Source: Salinigranum marinum
Lineage (GTDB): Archaea > Halobacteriota > Halobacteria > Halobacteriales > Haloferacaceae
Assembly (NCBI RefSeq): GCF_024228675.1
Contig: NZ_CP100461.1
Span: 186,001-250,000 of the forward strand
Direction of reading: 5' to 3'
Length of the DNA: 64,000 nucleotides
The notes under the pieces are model-generated. The model was not told the origin of the DNA and ran no database searches. It saw nothing but the letters and a program-made list of their open reading frames with translations. The position numbers and the translations under genes are program-made. Below, one piece after another: positions 8,875-15,972 of the stretch (position 1 is its first letter; each line of letters starts with the position of its first letter).

Positions 8875-9138
8875 ATGACGGCACTGACTCACACCACGGC
8901 TGGACGCACTGCACTCAGAACACTCCTCGTCGCGGTCGTGCTGACGGCCGGGATCGCTGGCACCGTCGGGACAGTCGCGGCCGAACCCATAGACGGGATG
9001 GGCGACGATCCGCACGGGGATGACCTCTTCGCGTCGCTCGATGGGAAGGGGAACGACGTGTACCCCCCGCCGGGAGTCTACGCATCGCTCGATGGGAAGG
9101 GGAACGACGTGTACCCCCCACCGGGAGTCTACGCGTAA
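8875..9138 (+). CDS. small secreted protein ending in a perfect tandem repeat
   Basis: The 87-residue protein has an export signal (TLLVAVVLTAGIAGTVGTVA) and a short mature region that ends with two identical copies of the 17-residue unit ASLDGKGNDVYPPPGVY plus a final Ala. The two copies differ at only two bases in 51. LDGKGND is shared with the secreted protein at 5099-5539, and the two genes bracket the Bat/kinase operon. I do not recognise the family. The first codon could be GTG at 8872 or the ATG at 8875; ATG is preferred. The gene has about 150 bases of upstream sequence, so it may have its own promoter. Confidence 0.6.
   Translation: MTALTHTTAGRTALRTLLVAVVLTAGIAGTVGTVAAEPIDGMGDDPHGDDLFASLDGKGNDVYPPPGVYASLDGKGNDVYPPPGVYA
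9031..9132 (+). repeat. 51-base tandem repeat, two units, in-frame
   Basis: Units 9031-9081 and 9082-9132 differ at two positions (gcg/gca near the start and ccg/cca near the end) and each encodes 17 residues of the secreted protein. The synonymous differences show that the duplication is slightly older than a fresh slippage event, or that the peptide sequence is under selection. Confidence 0.9.
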
Positions 9139-9304
9139 CACGAGGCAGCCGGGGCTATCGATGGACTAGGTAACCGAAGCCGCAGATGCAGTTGCAGACG
9201 AGTGTGACGAACCCCGCTGGCGCGCGATGTCTTCGCACGACCGCCGTCGGTCGTGAGAGACGGACCACCTCGTCGAGCGCGCGAACCGTTTCACACAAGC
9301 GCAA

Positions 9305-9336
9305 GGCGGAAGCCCACGACTTCAGTCGTGGGTTAC
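9305..9336 (+). repeat. palindromic element end, copy 1 (GGCGGAAGCCCACGAC family)
   Basis: The core is a 9-base inverted repeat, CCCACGACT/AGTCGTGGG, with a 2-base loop, preceded by GGCGGAAG. Related copies are at 21011-21050 (plus) and 30111-30150 (minus), with a half copy at 12743-12761. This motif is typical of the right end of haloarchaeal IS200/IS605/IS1341-type TnpB elements. No tnpB adjoins it. It overlaps the last codons of the HTH_10 gene on the minus strand. Confidence 0.7.
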
Positions 9337-10053
9337 TGATACGCCGTTCAGGTACTCGGTGACGAGCTGTTCTTCGGCGCGTCGCAGTCGGTACGAGAGC
9401 GTCGACCGCGGGATCTCCAGTTTCGACGCCAGTTCCTCGAGCGTGATCTCGCTCGGCGCCCGGTAGTATCCGTGGCGGGCGGCCGCGCGTAACGCCGTCC
9501 GCTGGTTGGGGTCGAGCGAGACCGTCCCGAGCGAGTCGTGCCCCCACCGGTCGGCGTCCCGGAGGTGACCCATGTGGAACGAGAGCTCGGACCGCAAGTT
9601 CGCGCTGAGGGCGTCGTAGAGCAGGCCGACCTTCTCGTCCGACCGCATCAGGATGCGCCACTCGTGTCGGCCCTCCGACCGGCGGGAACAGAGGAGCGAC
9701 CCACGCGGGAGATACTGACCGGCGAGCGTCTGGACGGATTTGCCGCCGCTGATTCTCTCGACGTACGTGTAGAACACCCGCTCCCCGTCTGATCGCTCTA
9801 TGACCTCGTGGTGTTCCGTGGCGAGGCAGTCCGTCTCGGTCACTGACTCCGTCCGGACGTCCTCGTCGAGGTGGAGCCGTTCGACCGCGTCGAGCGCCAC
9901 CGGCGGCCCGCTGAGACGTTCGACGCGCCAGAAGTCATCGTCGTTCACACAGCCGTGTAATCCCCGCGCGACGAGCGACGGGTGGTCGATGAACACGTCC
10001 ATCATCGGATCGGTACCGGCCTCGTAGTCGATGCTGAACGTGAACTCGCGCAT
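9322..10053 (-). CDS. HTH_10 transcription regulator
   Basis: The 243-residue protein has an N-terminal ligand-binding-like region (about 1-180) and a C-terminal HTH_10 domain: LDPNQRTALRAAARHGYYRA followed by the recognition segment ELASKLEIPRSTLSYRLRRAEE. It lacks PAS or GAF domains, so it belongs to the short class of Bat-related regulators. The ATG at 10053 is chosen because the conserved MREFTFSIDYE starts there. The last residues (VSVTHD and stop) are encoded inside a palindromic element end, so the original C terminus was probably replaced by insertion. It is divergent from the methanethiol-oxidase gene and is a plausible regulator of that operon. Confidence 0.85.
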   Translation of the reverse strand: MREFTFSIDYEAGTDPMMDVFIDHPSLVARGLHGCVNDDDFWRVERLSGPPVALDAVERLHLDEDVRTESVTETDCLATEHHEVIERSDGERVFYTYVERISGGKSVQTLAGQYLPRGSLLCSRRSEGRHEWRILMRSDEKVGLLYDALSANLRSELSFHMGHLRDADRWGHDSLGTVSLDPNQRTALRAAARHGYYRAPSEITLEELASKLEIPRSTLSYRLRRAEEQLVTEYLNGVSVTHD

Positions 10054-10154
10054 CACGGACGCTCCGGTTCGTCGTGGAGACTTGGTAACACACCGTCGAA
10101 CTACGCCGGCGAGCCCAAAAGACTTCCCTCCTCGGTTGTCAGTCGACAACTAAA

Positions 10155-10163
10155 CTATTATTT
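10155..10163 (+). promoter_or_regulatory. TATA box of the SBP56 operon
   Basis: The AT-rich stretch ACTATTATTT stands out in GC-rich surroundings and is centred about 35 bases before the ATG at 10194. It abuts the other in-frame ATG at 10164, which could not then be inside the transcript. This decides in favour of the start at 10194. Confidence 0.6.
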
Positions 10164-10193
10164 ATGAGTAATGCGGCCTTGTTGGTGCCTACC

Positions 10194-11597
10194 ATGAGCA
10201 CCGACGAACCCAGTCAGTCGACCGAGGCACACAGCCACGAACATCACGAGGTAGAGGGGCCGGGATATCCGACGCCGGCGGCGATGCGCACCGAGTCCGA
10301 ACGCGAGAAGACTGCCTTCGTCATGGGGCTCCGGGTCGGCACGGACGTGGACGAGCCCGACTTCGTCGGCGTCGTCGACGTCGACCCGGAGTCCGAGACG
10401 TACAGCGAACTGATCGACACGGTCGAGATGCCGAACAAGGGCGACGAACTCCACCACTTCGGCTGGAACACCTGCTCGTCCTCGTGTCACGCCGACGGCC
10501 TGGTTCGGGACCACCTGATCGTCCCCGGCCAGCGCTCCTCTCGAATCCACATCATCGACGCCTCCGACCCGCGGAGCCCGACGATCGAGAAGGTCATCGA
10601 ACCGGAGGAGGTGTTCGAGCACGACCTCTCGGCGCCGCACACGGTCCACTGCGTTCCCGAGGGGAAAATCGTCATCAGTATGCTCGGGAACGCCGACGGC
10701 GAACTCCCCGGTGGCTTCCTCCAGCTCGATCAGGACGACTTCTCCATCGACGGCCACTGGGAGATCGACCGCGGCGACATGGAGATGAACTACGACTACT
10801 GGTATCAGCCCCGACACGGCGTGATGCTGTCGACTGAGTGGGCCGCGCCGGAAACCTACTACCCGGGCTTCGACCTGGACGACGTCGAAGCCGGGAAGTA
10901 CGGCGACAGCATCCACGTCTGGGACTGGGAGACCAAAGAACACCAGCAGACGCTGACGTTCGGCGAGGAGGGGCTCATCCCGCTCGAGATCCGGATGCCC
11001 CACAACCCCGAGGAGACCGAGGGCTACGTCGGCGCCGCGCTCTCTTCGAACATCCTCCGCTTTTGGGAGGCGGAGGACGGACGCTGGGAGTGGGAGAAGG
11101 TCATCGACATCGAAGACCGCGAGCACCCCGACTGGGACATGCCCGTGCCGGGACTGGTGACGGACATCCTCCTGTCGCTCGACGACCAGTACATGTTCTT
11201 CTCGAACTGGCTCCACGGCGACGTGCGGATGTACGACATCAGCGACACGGGGAACCCGCGGTTGGTCGACCAGTGCTGGGTCGGGGGGAACTTCGCCGAG
11301 CGCCAGTCCGTCGGCGGCCACGACGTCCGCGGCGCGCCCCAGATGCTCCAGCTCTCCCGGGACGGCCGACGGCTCTACTGGACCACCTCCCTGTTCTCCT
11401 CGTGGGACAACCAGTTCTACCCCGAGATCGGCGAACAGGGGTCGCTGATGATGAAAGCGGACGTGTACCCCGAGGAAGGCCGGATGGAACTCGACGAAGA
11501 GTTCGTCGTCGACTTCGGCGATGCCCCCGGGGGCCCGGCCCGCGCCCACGAGATTCGCTGGCCCGGTGGCGACTGTACCAGCGACGTCTGGCAGTAG
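10194..11597 (+). CDS. selenium-binding protein 56 family, methanethiol oxidase-like
   Basis: The 467-residue protein matches the SBP56/methanethiol oxidase family over its length. Signatures include ELHHFGWNTCSSSCHADG, LIVPGQRSSRIHIID, the central DYWYQPRHGVMLSTEWAAP, and SVGGHDVRGAPQMLQLS, with the C-terminal GGPARAHEIRWPGGDCTSDVWQ-type ending. Known bacterial members use copper to convert methanethiol to formaldehyde, hydrogen sulfide and hydrogen peroxide. The N terminus is His-rich (HSHEHHEVEG), possibly metal-binding, and no signal peptide is seen. A ferredoxin and a ZIP-like membrane protein follow within a few bases, suggesting one operon for oxidation, electron flow and metal supply. 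The substrate in this organism is inferred only from the family. Confidence 0.88.
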   Translation: MSTDEPSQSTEAHSHEHHEVEGPGYPTPAAMRTESEREKTAFVMGLRVGTDVDEPDFVGVVDVDPESETYSELIDTVEMPNKGDELHHFGWNTCSSSCHADGLVRDHLIVPGQRSSRIHIIDASDPRSPTIEKVIEPEEVFEHDLSAPHTVHCVPEGKIVISMLGNADGELPGGFLQLDQDDFSIDGHWEIDRGDMEMNYDYWYQPRHGVMLSTEWAAPETYYPGFDLDDVEAGKYGDSIHVWDWETKEHQQTLTFGEEGLIPLEIRMPHNPEETEGYVGAALSSNILRFWEAEDGRWEWEKVIDIEDREHPDWDMPVPGLVTDILLSLDDQYMFFSNWLHGDVRMYDISDTGNPRLVDQCWVGGNFAERQSVGGHDVRGAPQMLQLSRDGRRLYWTTSLFSSWDNQFYPEIGEQGSLMMKADVYPEEGRMELDEEFVVDFGDAPGGPARAHEIRWPGGDCTSDVWQ

Positions 11598-11603
11598 CCA
11601 CTG

Positions 11604-11921
11604 ATGCCCCACGCAGTCACTCTGGAGTGGCGTGACGGCCGGGAGGCGACCGTCGAGGTCCGGGAGGGCGAGACGGTCACCGACGCGACCGAGCGTGCAG
11701 GCCTCGGCGTCCCCTACGGCTGTCTGTACGGTGCCTGCGCCACCTGCACCGGACGCCTGCTGGAGGGTGACCTCGTTCACGTCGAACGCCCGCGGGGGCT
11801 GAAACCCCAACACCGACAGGAGGGGTACCTCCTGCTCTGTGTGGCTGAACCGCGCTCTGACTGCCGGATCGAGGTGGGTGCGGAGATCCAGGCCGACCTC
11901 GTGCCGAACCCGTGGAAATGA
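11604..11921 (+). CDS. plant-type 2Fe-2S ferredoxin
   Basis: The 105-residue protein carries cluster ligands C40, C45 and C48 in GCLYGACATC, and C79 in YLLLCVAEP, the pattern of plant-type [2Fe-2S] ferredoxins. It lacks the N-terminal acidic insertion found in the abundant haloarchaeal ferredoxin, so it is a specialised version. It begins 6 bases after the SBP56 gene and is almost certainly co-transcribed. I infer that it carries electrons for that enzyme or its partner. Its stop codon lies in the first copy of a 16-base direct repeat, whose second copy holds the start codon of the next gene. Confidence 0.88.
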   Translation: MPHAVTLEWRDGREATVEVREGETVTDATERAGLGVPYGCLYGACATCTGRLLEGDLVHVERPRGLKPQHRQEGYLLLCVAEPRSDCRIEVGAEIQADLVPNPWK

Positions 11922-11943
11922 GTCCGACCCCGTGGAAATGAGT
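11908..11943 (+). repeat. 16-base direct repeat at a gene junction
   Basis: ACCCGTGGAAATGAGT occurs at 11908-11923 and 11928-11943. The first copy contains the ferredoxin stop (TGA), the second the ATG of the ZIP-like gene. A small duplication may therefore have separated, or created, the start signal of the downstream gene. Confidence 0.8.
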
Positions 11944-12654
11944 TCGATCGCCCGACGCGCGGCCGCCGCCGCACTCGGTGTCGCCCTCCTGTCGACACCG
12001 TCGTCCGCCCACGGCGTGACCGCCGCCGCGACGGGGCTTTCCTTCCCGCTCGTCGTCGCTGGCGTCGTCCTCGTCAGTCTGCTCGGCGGCGGGTTCGTCC
12101 TGGGCGCGTACGGCCGGCTTCCGTGGTCGCCGGGACGAGCGGCGCTTCCAGCTCTCGTGTTCGCGCTCGGCGCCGCGGCGCTGGCGCTCGCCGTCACCCA
12201 GGCGGCGGCAGCGACCCTCGTCGGCCTCGCAGCGGGCGTTGGCGTCGTCTACCTCGCCCGCGGTGCGGCGATCACGGACTGCGGTACCTGTGCGGACGCC
12301 GCGCTGGGGGCCGTCACGCTCCACCGCGGCCTCGAAGGTGTCGTCCTCGCCACCGTCTACGCCGCCGATGCGGCACTCGGGCTGGTGGGCGCCCTCCTCG
12401 TCGCCGGGCACGCCGCCGCCGAGACGGCCGCCGTCGGGTCGCTGTACGCTCCCGCCGGCCGTCGGTACGCCCTCGCCGCGGTTCTCGCCGTCCAGACGGG
12501 GTTCGTCGTCGGTGTCGCGGCGGGGTGGGGAGTCGTCGCCGGCGTGTCGCCCACCGCCGAAGCCGGCCTGCTGGCGCTCGTCGGGGGCGTCCTGCTCGCC
12601 GTCGGCACCCGGGAGGCACGGCGTCGACACGTTGCGAGCATCATGCCGGCGTAG
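11938..12654 (+). CDS. ZIP-like integral membrane protein
   Basis: This 238-residue, Ala/Gly/Leu-rich protein has about seven hydrophobic helices and a possible N-terminal signal sequence. Two segments, LHRGLEGV (H129, E133) and GHAAAETAAVG (H158, E162), are spaced like the metal-ligand helices 4 and 5 of ZIP divalent-metal transporters (HNxPEG and HxxxE). C115 and C118 (CGTC) add a possible metal site just before. I infer a metal or thiol-linked transporter serving the SBP56/ferredoxin pair; homology to ZIP is by motif only. The start at 11938 is 17 bases after the ferredoxin stop. Confidence 0.6.
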   Translation: MSSIARRAAAAALGVALLSTPSSAHGVTAAATGLSFPLVVAGVVLVSLLGGGFVLGAYGRLPWSPGRAALPALVFALGAAALALAVTQAAAATLVGLAAGVGVVYLARGAAITDCGTCADAALGAVTLHRGLEGVVLATVYAADAALGLVGALLVAGHAAAETAAVGSLYAPAGRRYALAAVLAVQTGFVVGVAAGWGVVAGVSPTAEAGLLALVGGVLLAVGTREARRRHVASIMPA

Positions 12655-12742
12655 GTCACCCTTCTCGCACTCATCCCGGTTACGGAAAATTCGGGGCGAG
12701 AGCCTCGCCCGGACGATGAACTGGTCGTGATTCCGCTCGCTC

Positions 12743-12761
12743 GTCAGTGACCCACGACTGA
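12743..12761 (-). repeat. partial copy of palindromic element end
   Basis: GTCAGTGACCCACGACTGA matches one half of the 9305 element (17 of 18 bases, opposite orientation) but stops at the middle of the palindrome. It marks the edge of a region of insertion-sequence debris that continues to about 13.7 kb. Confidence 0.5.
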
Positions 12762-12922
12762 CCAGTAGGTGCCGAACCTCGGAACGGATTCGATCGATTA
12801 CCGACCGAGATGAGTGTATCGAGCTCGACCAACCGGCGTTCGCTCCGTAGCCACACACGTTCGTCAGGCGGTCAGAGAGCCTCGAGAGAGGCTGAAAAAG
12901 CCTTGCCAGTCGGAAGCGGCGT

Positions 12923-12947
12923 GCTGACCCGGGCCGCCCGGGTCAGC
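12923..12947. repeat. perfect 12-base inverted repeat with one-base loop
   Basis: GCTGACCCGGGC is followed, after one C, by its exact reverse complement. The hairpin lies 15 bases past the stop codon of the transposase remnant (minus strand), so it may be a transcription-blocking structure or an insertion-sequence end. No T-run follows. Confidence 0.7.
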
Positions 12948-12961
12948 CGCCGCATCTCTTC

Positions 12962-13464
12962 CTATCCGTCCGGAAGCGACAGCACGAACAGCCGAAACAG
13001 AGCTGTTGACACGGCTGGTCGATCCGTGAGCTCTCGCTTCTCGGCCAAACAGAGACACACTAGAATCCAGAGGTTGTACAACGACACCGCGAACAGAAAC
13101 TCGAACAACCGCACCGCGAACGTCGGCGACGACGTTCGCGGAAGGAACTCACCGATCTTCCGGTAAGACGTCTCTATCCCCCAGCGACGCCGGTACGCCT
13201 CCGCAAGTGGTTCGGCGAACTCAATCGAGACCTCACGGTTTGTGACCAGACAGAACGAGTCGTCGTCCCGCGTGCGGTGCGGGACGACGACGAGTGTCAC
13301 CGAAATTCGTCCGGTCGGAGGGTCTTTCGTACCATCTCGTATTCAGTGACGAACGTGGTTTCCTCGTGGGCGTCAAGCTTGACTATGAGCCTCGGCCGTT
13401 GCCGGTCGTCGCCGAGTTTGAACGCGTCAGAACTCCGGACGATGTCGCCGCGCTCTGGCTGCAT
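12962..13464 (-). pseudogene. broken DDE transposase (ISH3/IS4-like), C-terminal part
   Basis: Two adjacent minus-strand frames together give a transposase C terminus. The first (13464 to about 13310) reads KLDAHEETTFVTEYEMVRKT and continues to RPDEFR before a stop. The second (13300 to 12962) continues as VTLVVVPHRTRDDD, then AYRRRWGIETSYRKIGEFL and ALYNLW-type hydrophobic sequence. A single frameshift near 13303-13312 separates them, since the first frame flows into the second. The YRRRWGIE(T/N)SYRK motif carries the catalytic Glu of haloarchaeal DDE transposases. The N-terminal half is missing, and no terminal repeats are clear. This is inactive debris. Confidence 0.75.
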
Positions 13465-13717
13465 CTACTGCGTGTCCTCGTCTCGTTCGCTCGGATGCGA
13501 TTCCGCTGGGGCTACTGCGTCCCATTCGTCGGCGTCGATGCCGCCATCTTCGTCGTCGAGTCGTTTACTCGTGGTGTGGAGGTCGTAGGCGGCGGCGACA
13601 CGTTTCCGATAACCGAACGGTCCGCCGCGCAGACCGAGACCGCAGGCAAGGTCCACCGCGACACGTCTGGCTCGATCGACTCCCCCTGCGTTCGACCCTG
13701 TGGGATCGTCTCTTGCA
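13465..13717. other. gene-poor stretch beside transposase remnant
   Basis: Open frames here do not resemble any family. It lies between the transposase fragment and the end of the FG-GAP gene and may be a decayed part of the element's N-terminal region. Confidence 0.4.
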
Positions 13718-15274
13718 CTAGCCATCCGACGCAGCGCACCCCGCGTAGACGACGTGGACGCTGGGCGGAGCCTCCCCGAACGGCGCACCGACGACCAGTC
13801 CCGTCGTCTCCTCGCCCGAGACGGCGACGAGTGCGTCGACTCTCCCGACCTGATCGCCGGGAGCCGCACCGGTGAGCGTCGCCGTCGCGTTCGAGGGGGA
13901 CCTCTCGCCACCCGTCCCGCCGGCAACGAGGTACGCCGCCCCAGCGTCTTCCCCGCCGGTATCGTTCCCCGGGGCACCGACCAGGACGTCGTCGGTCCCG
14001 TCGCACGTGACGTCGCCGACGCCGTTCGCCGAGTACCCCGCACGGTCGCCCGGCGCTCCACGGAACTTGACCGCGGCGTCCGAGAGGCTCACCGTCTCCG
14101 GGAGATCAGACGAGCCGTGGACAACGTAGACTGCACCGGCGGTCCTCCCACCAGCATCGCTCAGCGGGGCACCGACGAGGACATCTGCGAGTCCGTCACC
14201 GTTCACGTCACCCGCGCCGGACACGTCGAACCCGGCATCGTCGTTCGAGTCGACCCCGGCGAGCGTGACCGCGGCGTCGGCGAGCGAAGCGCGCTCGGGG
14301 TACGCCGTCGTGGTGACGAGGTAGGCCGCGCCCGATCCGTTCGACGCGCCGTCGGCCCCTCTGGCGCCGATCACGAGGTCGGGATGGTCGTCGCCGTCGA
14401 CGTCGCCAGCGACCTCTACTGCCCGCCCGGCGCGGTCCTCAGCAGTCGCGCCCGAGAAGGTGGCGTCCGCTTGGGTCAGCGATCCCGTCGTTTCCACGTT
14501 CTGTCCGTCGACGAGGTAGACCGCGCCCGAATTCGGGCCCGAATCGTTCGCCCGTGGCGCGCCGATCACGACATCTGCCGCGGCCCCCCCAGTGACGTTC
14601 GCTGCAGCGACCGAGTAGCCGGCGAGCGAGTCGGGTACGGCTCCGGTGAGCGTCGCGTTGGCCGTCCCGAGCGAGGCCGTTCCGTTCAGGTACGGTCCAC
14701 CGTAGACGACGTACACCCCGCCGGGATTGTCGGGACCATGACGGGGTGCCCCGATGATCAGGTCACCGACACCGTCGTCGCTCACGTCGGCGATGGCGAT
14801 GCTGTTACCGGCCCAGTCACCGCGGCCTTCGCCCAGTAGCTGGACGTCAGCGTCTTCGACAGTCAGATCCCCGGGGGCGACCGGTCCGAAGAACACGAAC
14901 ACGGCCCCCGAACGGACTTCGCTGGTGTTGTGAAACGGCGCACCCACGACGAGGTCCGGCGTGCCGTCACCGTTTACGTCACCGACGGCCGCCCCGAAGC
15001 CCAGTTCGTCCGCACCGACACCGCGAACGGTGACGTCCGCGTCGGCGAGGCTCCGCGTCCCGTTGAGGGGCTCAGCCGCTGGCAGTCGGGACACCGCCCC
15101 GTCGACCTGTGCCGCGGTGTCAGCGCTCGCCGATGGCGATGACTGCGCCGCCGGTGTCGACGAATCGGTGGACTTCGATGCGACGCCGGCGAAGCCACTG
15201 CAGCCCGCGAGGACGACCAGTGTGGCGACCACAACGGGTGCGAGGAGAACACGGACGGGCTGGGTCCCAGCCAT
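13718..15274 (-). CDS. FG-GAP repeat (integrin alpha-type propeller) lipoprotein
   Basis: The 518-residue protein has a signal with lipobox LAGC (C25), a Ser/Thr/Ala-rich linker, and about seven FG-GAP blades. Six end in a clear form such as DVNGDGTPDLVVGAP, DVDGDDHPDLVIGAR or DVNGDGLADVLVGAP. The DxDxDG loops bind calcium in known integrin-type propellers, and one blade (NVTGGAAADVVIGAP) has lost the Asp ligands. It is predicted to be a lipid-anchored, outward-facing seven-bladed propeller. Its role could be adhesion or cell-surface protein contact, and no enzymatic residue is evident. The 3' end abuts transposon debris but the last blade is complete. Confidence 0.88.
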   Translation of the reverse strand: MAGTQPVRVLLAPVVVATLVVLAGCSGFAGVASKSTDSSTPAAQSSPSASADTAAQVDGAVSRLPAAEPLNGTRSLADADVTVRGVGADELGFGAAVGDVNGDGTPDLVVGAPFHNTSEVRSGAVFVFFGPVAPGDLTVEDADVQLLGEGRGDWAGNSIAIADVSDDGVGDLIIGAPRHGPDNPGGVYVVYGGPYLNGTASLGTANATLTGAVPDSLAGYSVAAANVTGGAAADVVIGAPRANDSGPNSGAVYLVDGQNVETTGSLTQADATFSGATAEDRAGRAVEVAGDVDGDDHPDLVIGARGADGASNGSGAAYLVTTTAYPERASLADAAVTLAGVDSNDDAGFDVSGAGDVNGDGLADVLVGAPLSDAGGRTAGAVYVVHGSSDLPETVSLSDAAVKFRGAPGDRAGYSANGVGDVTCDGTDDVLVGAPGNDTGGEDAGAAYLVAGGTGGERSPSNATATLTGAAPGDQVGRVDALVAVSGEETTGLVVGAPFGEAPPSVHVVYAGCAASDG

Positions 15275-15379
15275 ATGATGTTAGTTGGCATTTCACTCGC
15301 TTCGTTATACGCCTGCTACTCGATGCTGAAAACGGTCGCAAACACCACAGTTTTGTTTCCCAAATACAACACTAACTCG

Positions 15380-15754
15380 ATGAGCAGTATCCGTCCAGCG
15401 GAACTGGACGACCGTCTCGGGTCGGCGTCGGGAGGCGAGCCGTTCCTCCTCGACATCCGCCCGGAGGCGGCGTTCGACTCGGGTGCGATCGACCGTAGCT
15501 ACAACGTCCCAGTGTATAACGATCTGCGCCGCGGGGACGAGTCGGCACTGCGCGACCGATTAAGCGACATACCGACCGACAGAGACGTGGTCGTCGTGTG
15601 CAAGATGGGCGTCGTCGCCAAGCGGGCGACGAGGATCCTCAGAGACGAGGGGTACGACGCGTCGACGCTACTCGGCGGCATGAGCGGGTGGACCGGGTAC
15701 CAGAACGGCTCGCTGGGCTACAAGCTTCGGTCGCTCCTCTGGAGCCTCCGGTAG
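15380..15754 (+). CDS. rhodanese-domain protein
   Basis: A single rhodanese domain of 124 residues, with LLDIRPEAAFDSGAI near the start and the active-site loop VVVVCKMGVVAKRA holding C74, followed by GGMSGW. The loop CKMGVVA fits single-domain sulfurtransferases that carry persulfide sulfur. The ATG at 15380 begins the domain; upstream in-frame ATGs at 15275 and 15278 would add an AT-rich, poorly coding leader. It lies near the SBP56 group, whose product includes sulfide, but has its own promoter region and is not clearly linked. Confidence 0.85.
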   Translation: MSSIRPAELDDRLGSASGGEPFLLDIRPEAAFDSGAIDRSYNVPVYNDLRRGDESALRDRLSDIPTDRDVVVVCKMGVVAKRATRILRDEGYDASTLLGGMSGWTGYQNGSLGYKLRSLLWSLR

Positions 15755-15940
15755 GCCGTATCGACAGCTCCGTCGGCGGGCGATTGGGTGGCAAGCCACC
15801 GTCTTCGTCCCAGATCAATTGCCCGTCCGCGAGACTGGAACCCACACAACGAACATCGTTAGCTGGTGTACGCAGGGTTCACTCCCTCGACTTCGATGCC
15901 GAACAGCTCTGTCTTGTGCTCGAAAATCTATCCCACGCGA

Positions 15941-15953
15941 AATTATATTATTT
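15941..15953 (+). promoter_or_regulatory. TATA box of the VWD-PQQ lipoprotein gene
   Basis: AATTATATTATTT is centred about 26 bases before the ATG at 15973, the spacing expected for a leaderless archaeal transcript. Confidence 0.7.
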
Positions 15954-15972
15954 CTAGGATAGTACGCGGTGT

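Noticed and set aside
9031-9132. CRISPR-like repeat
   Set aside because: Only two units, without spacers, inside a reading frame.
10158-12197. A 679-residue open frame on the minus strand
   Set aside because: It lies opposite the SBP56 and ferredoxin genes, which match known families. It is a GC-rich shadow frame with no recognisable motif.
13294-13875. A plus-strand open frame that overlaps the transposase remnant
   Set aside because: The minus-strand reading gives transposase motifs; this one is a shadow and runs into the FG-GAP gene.
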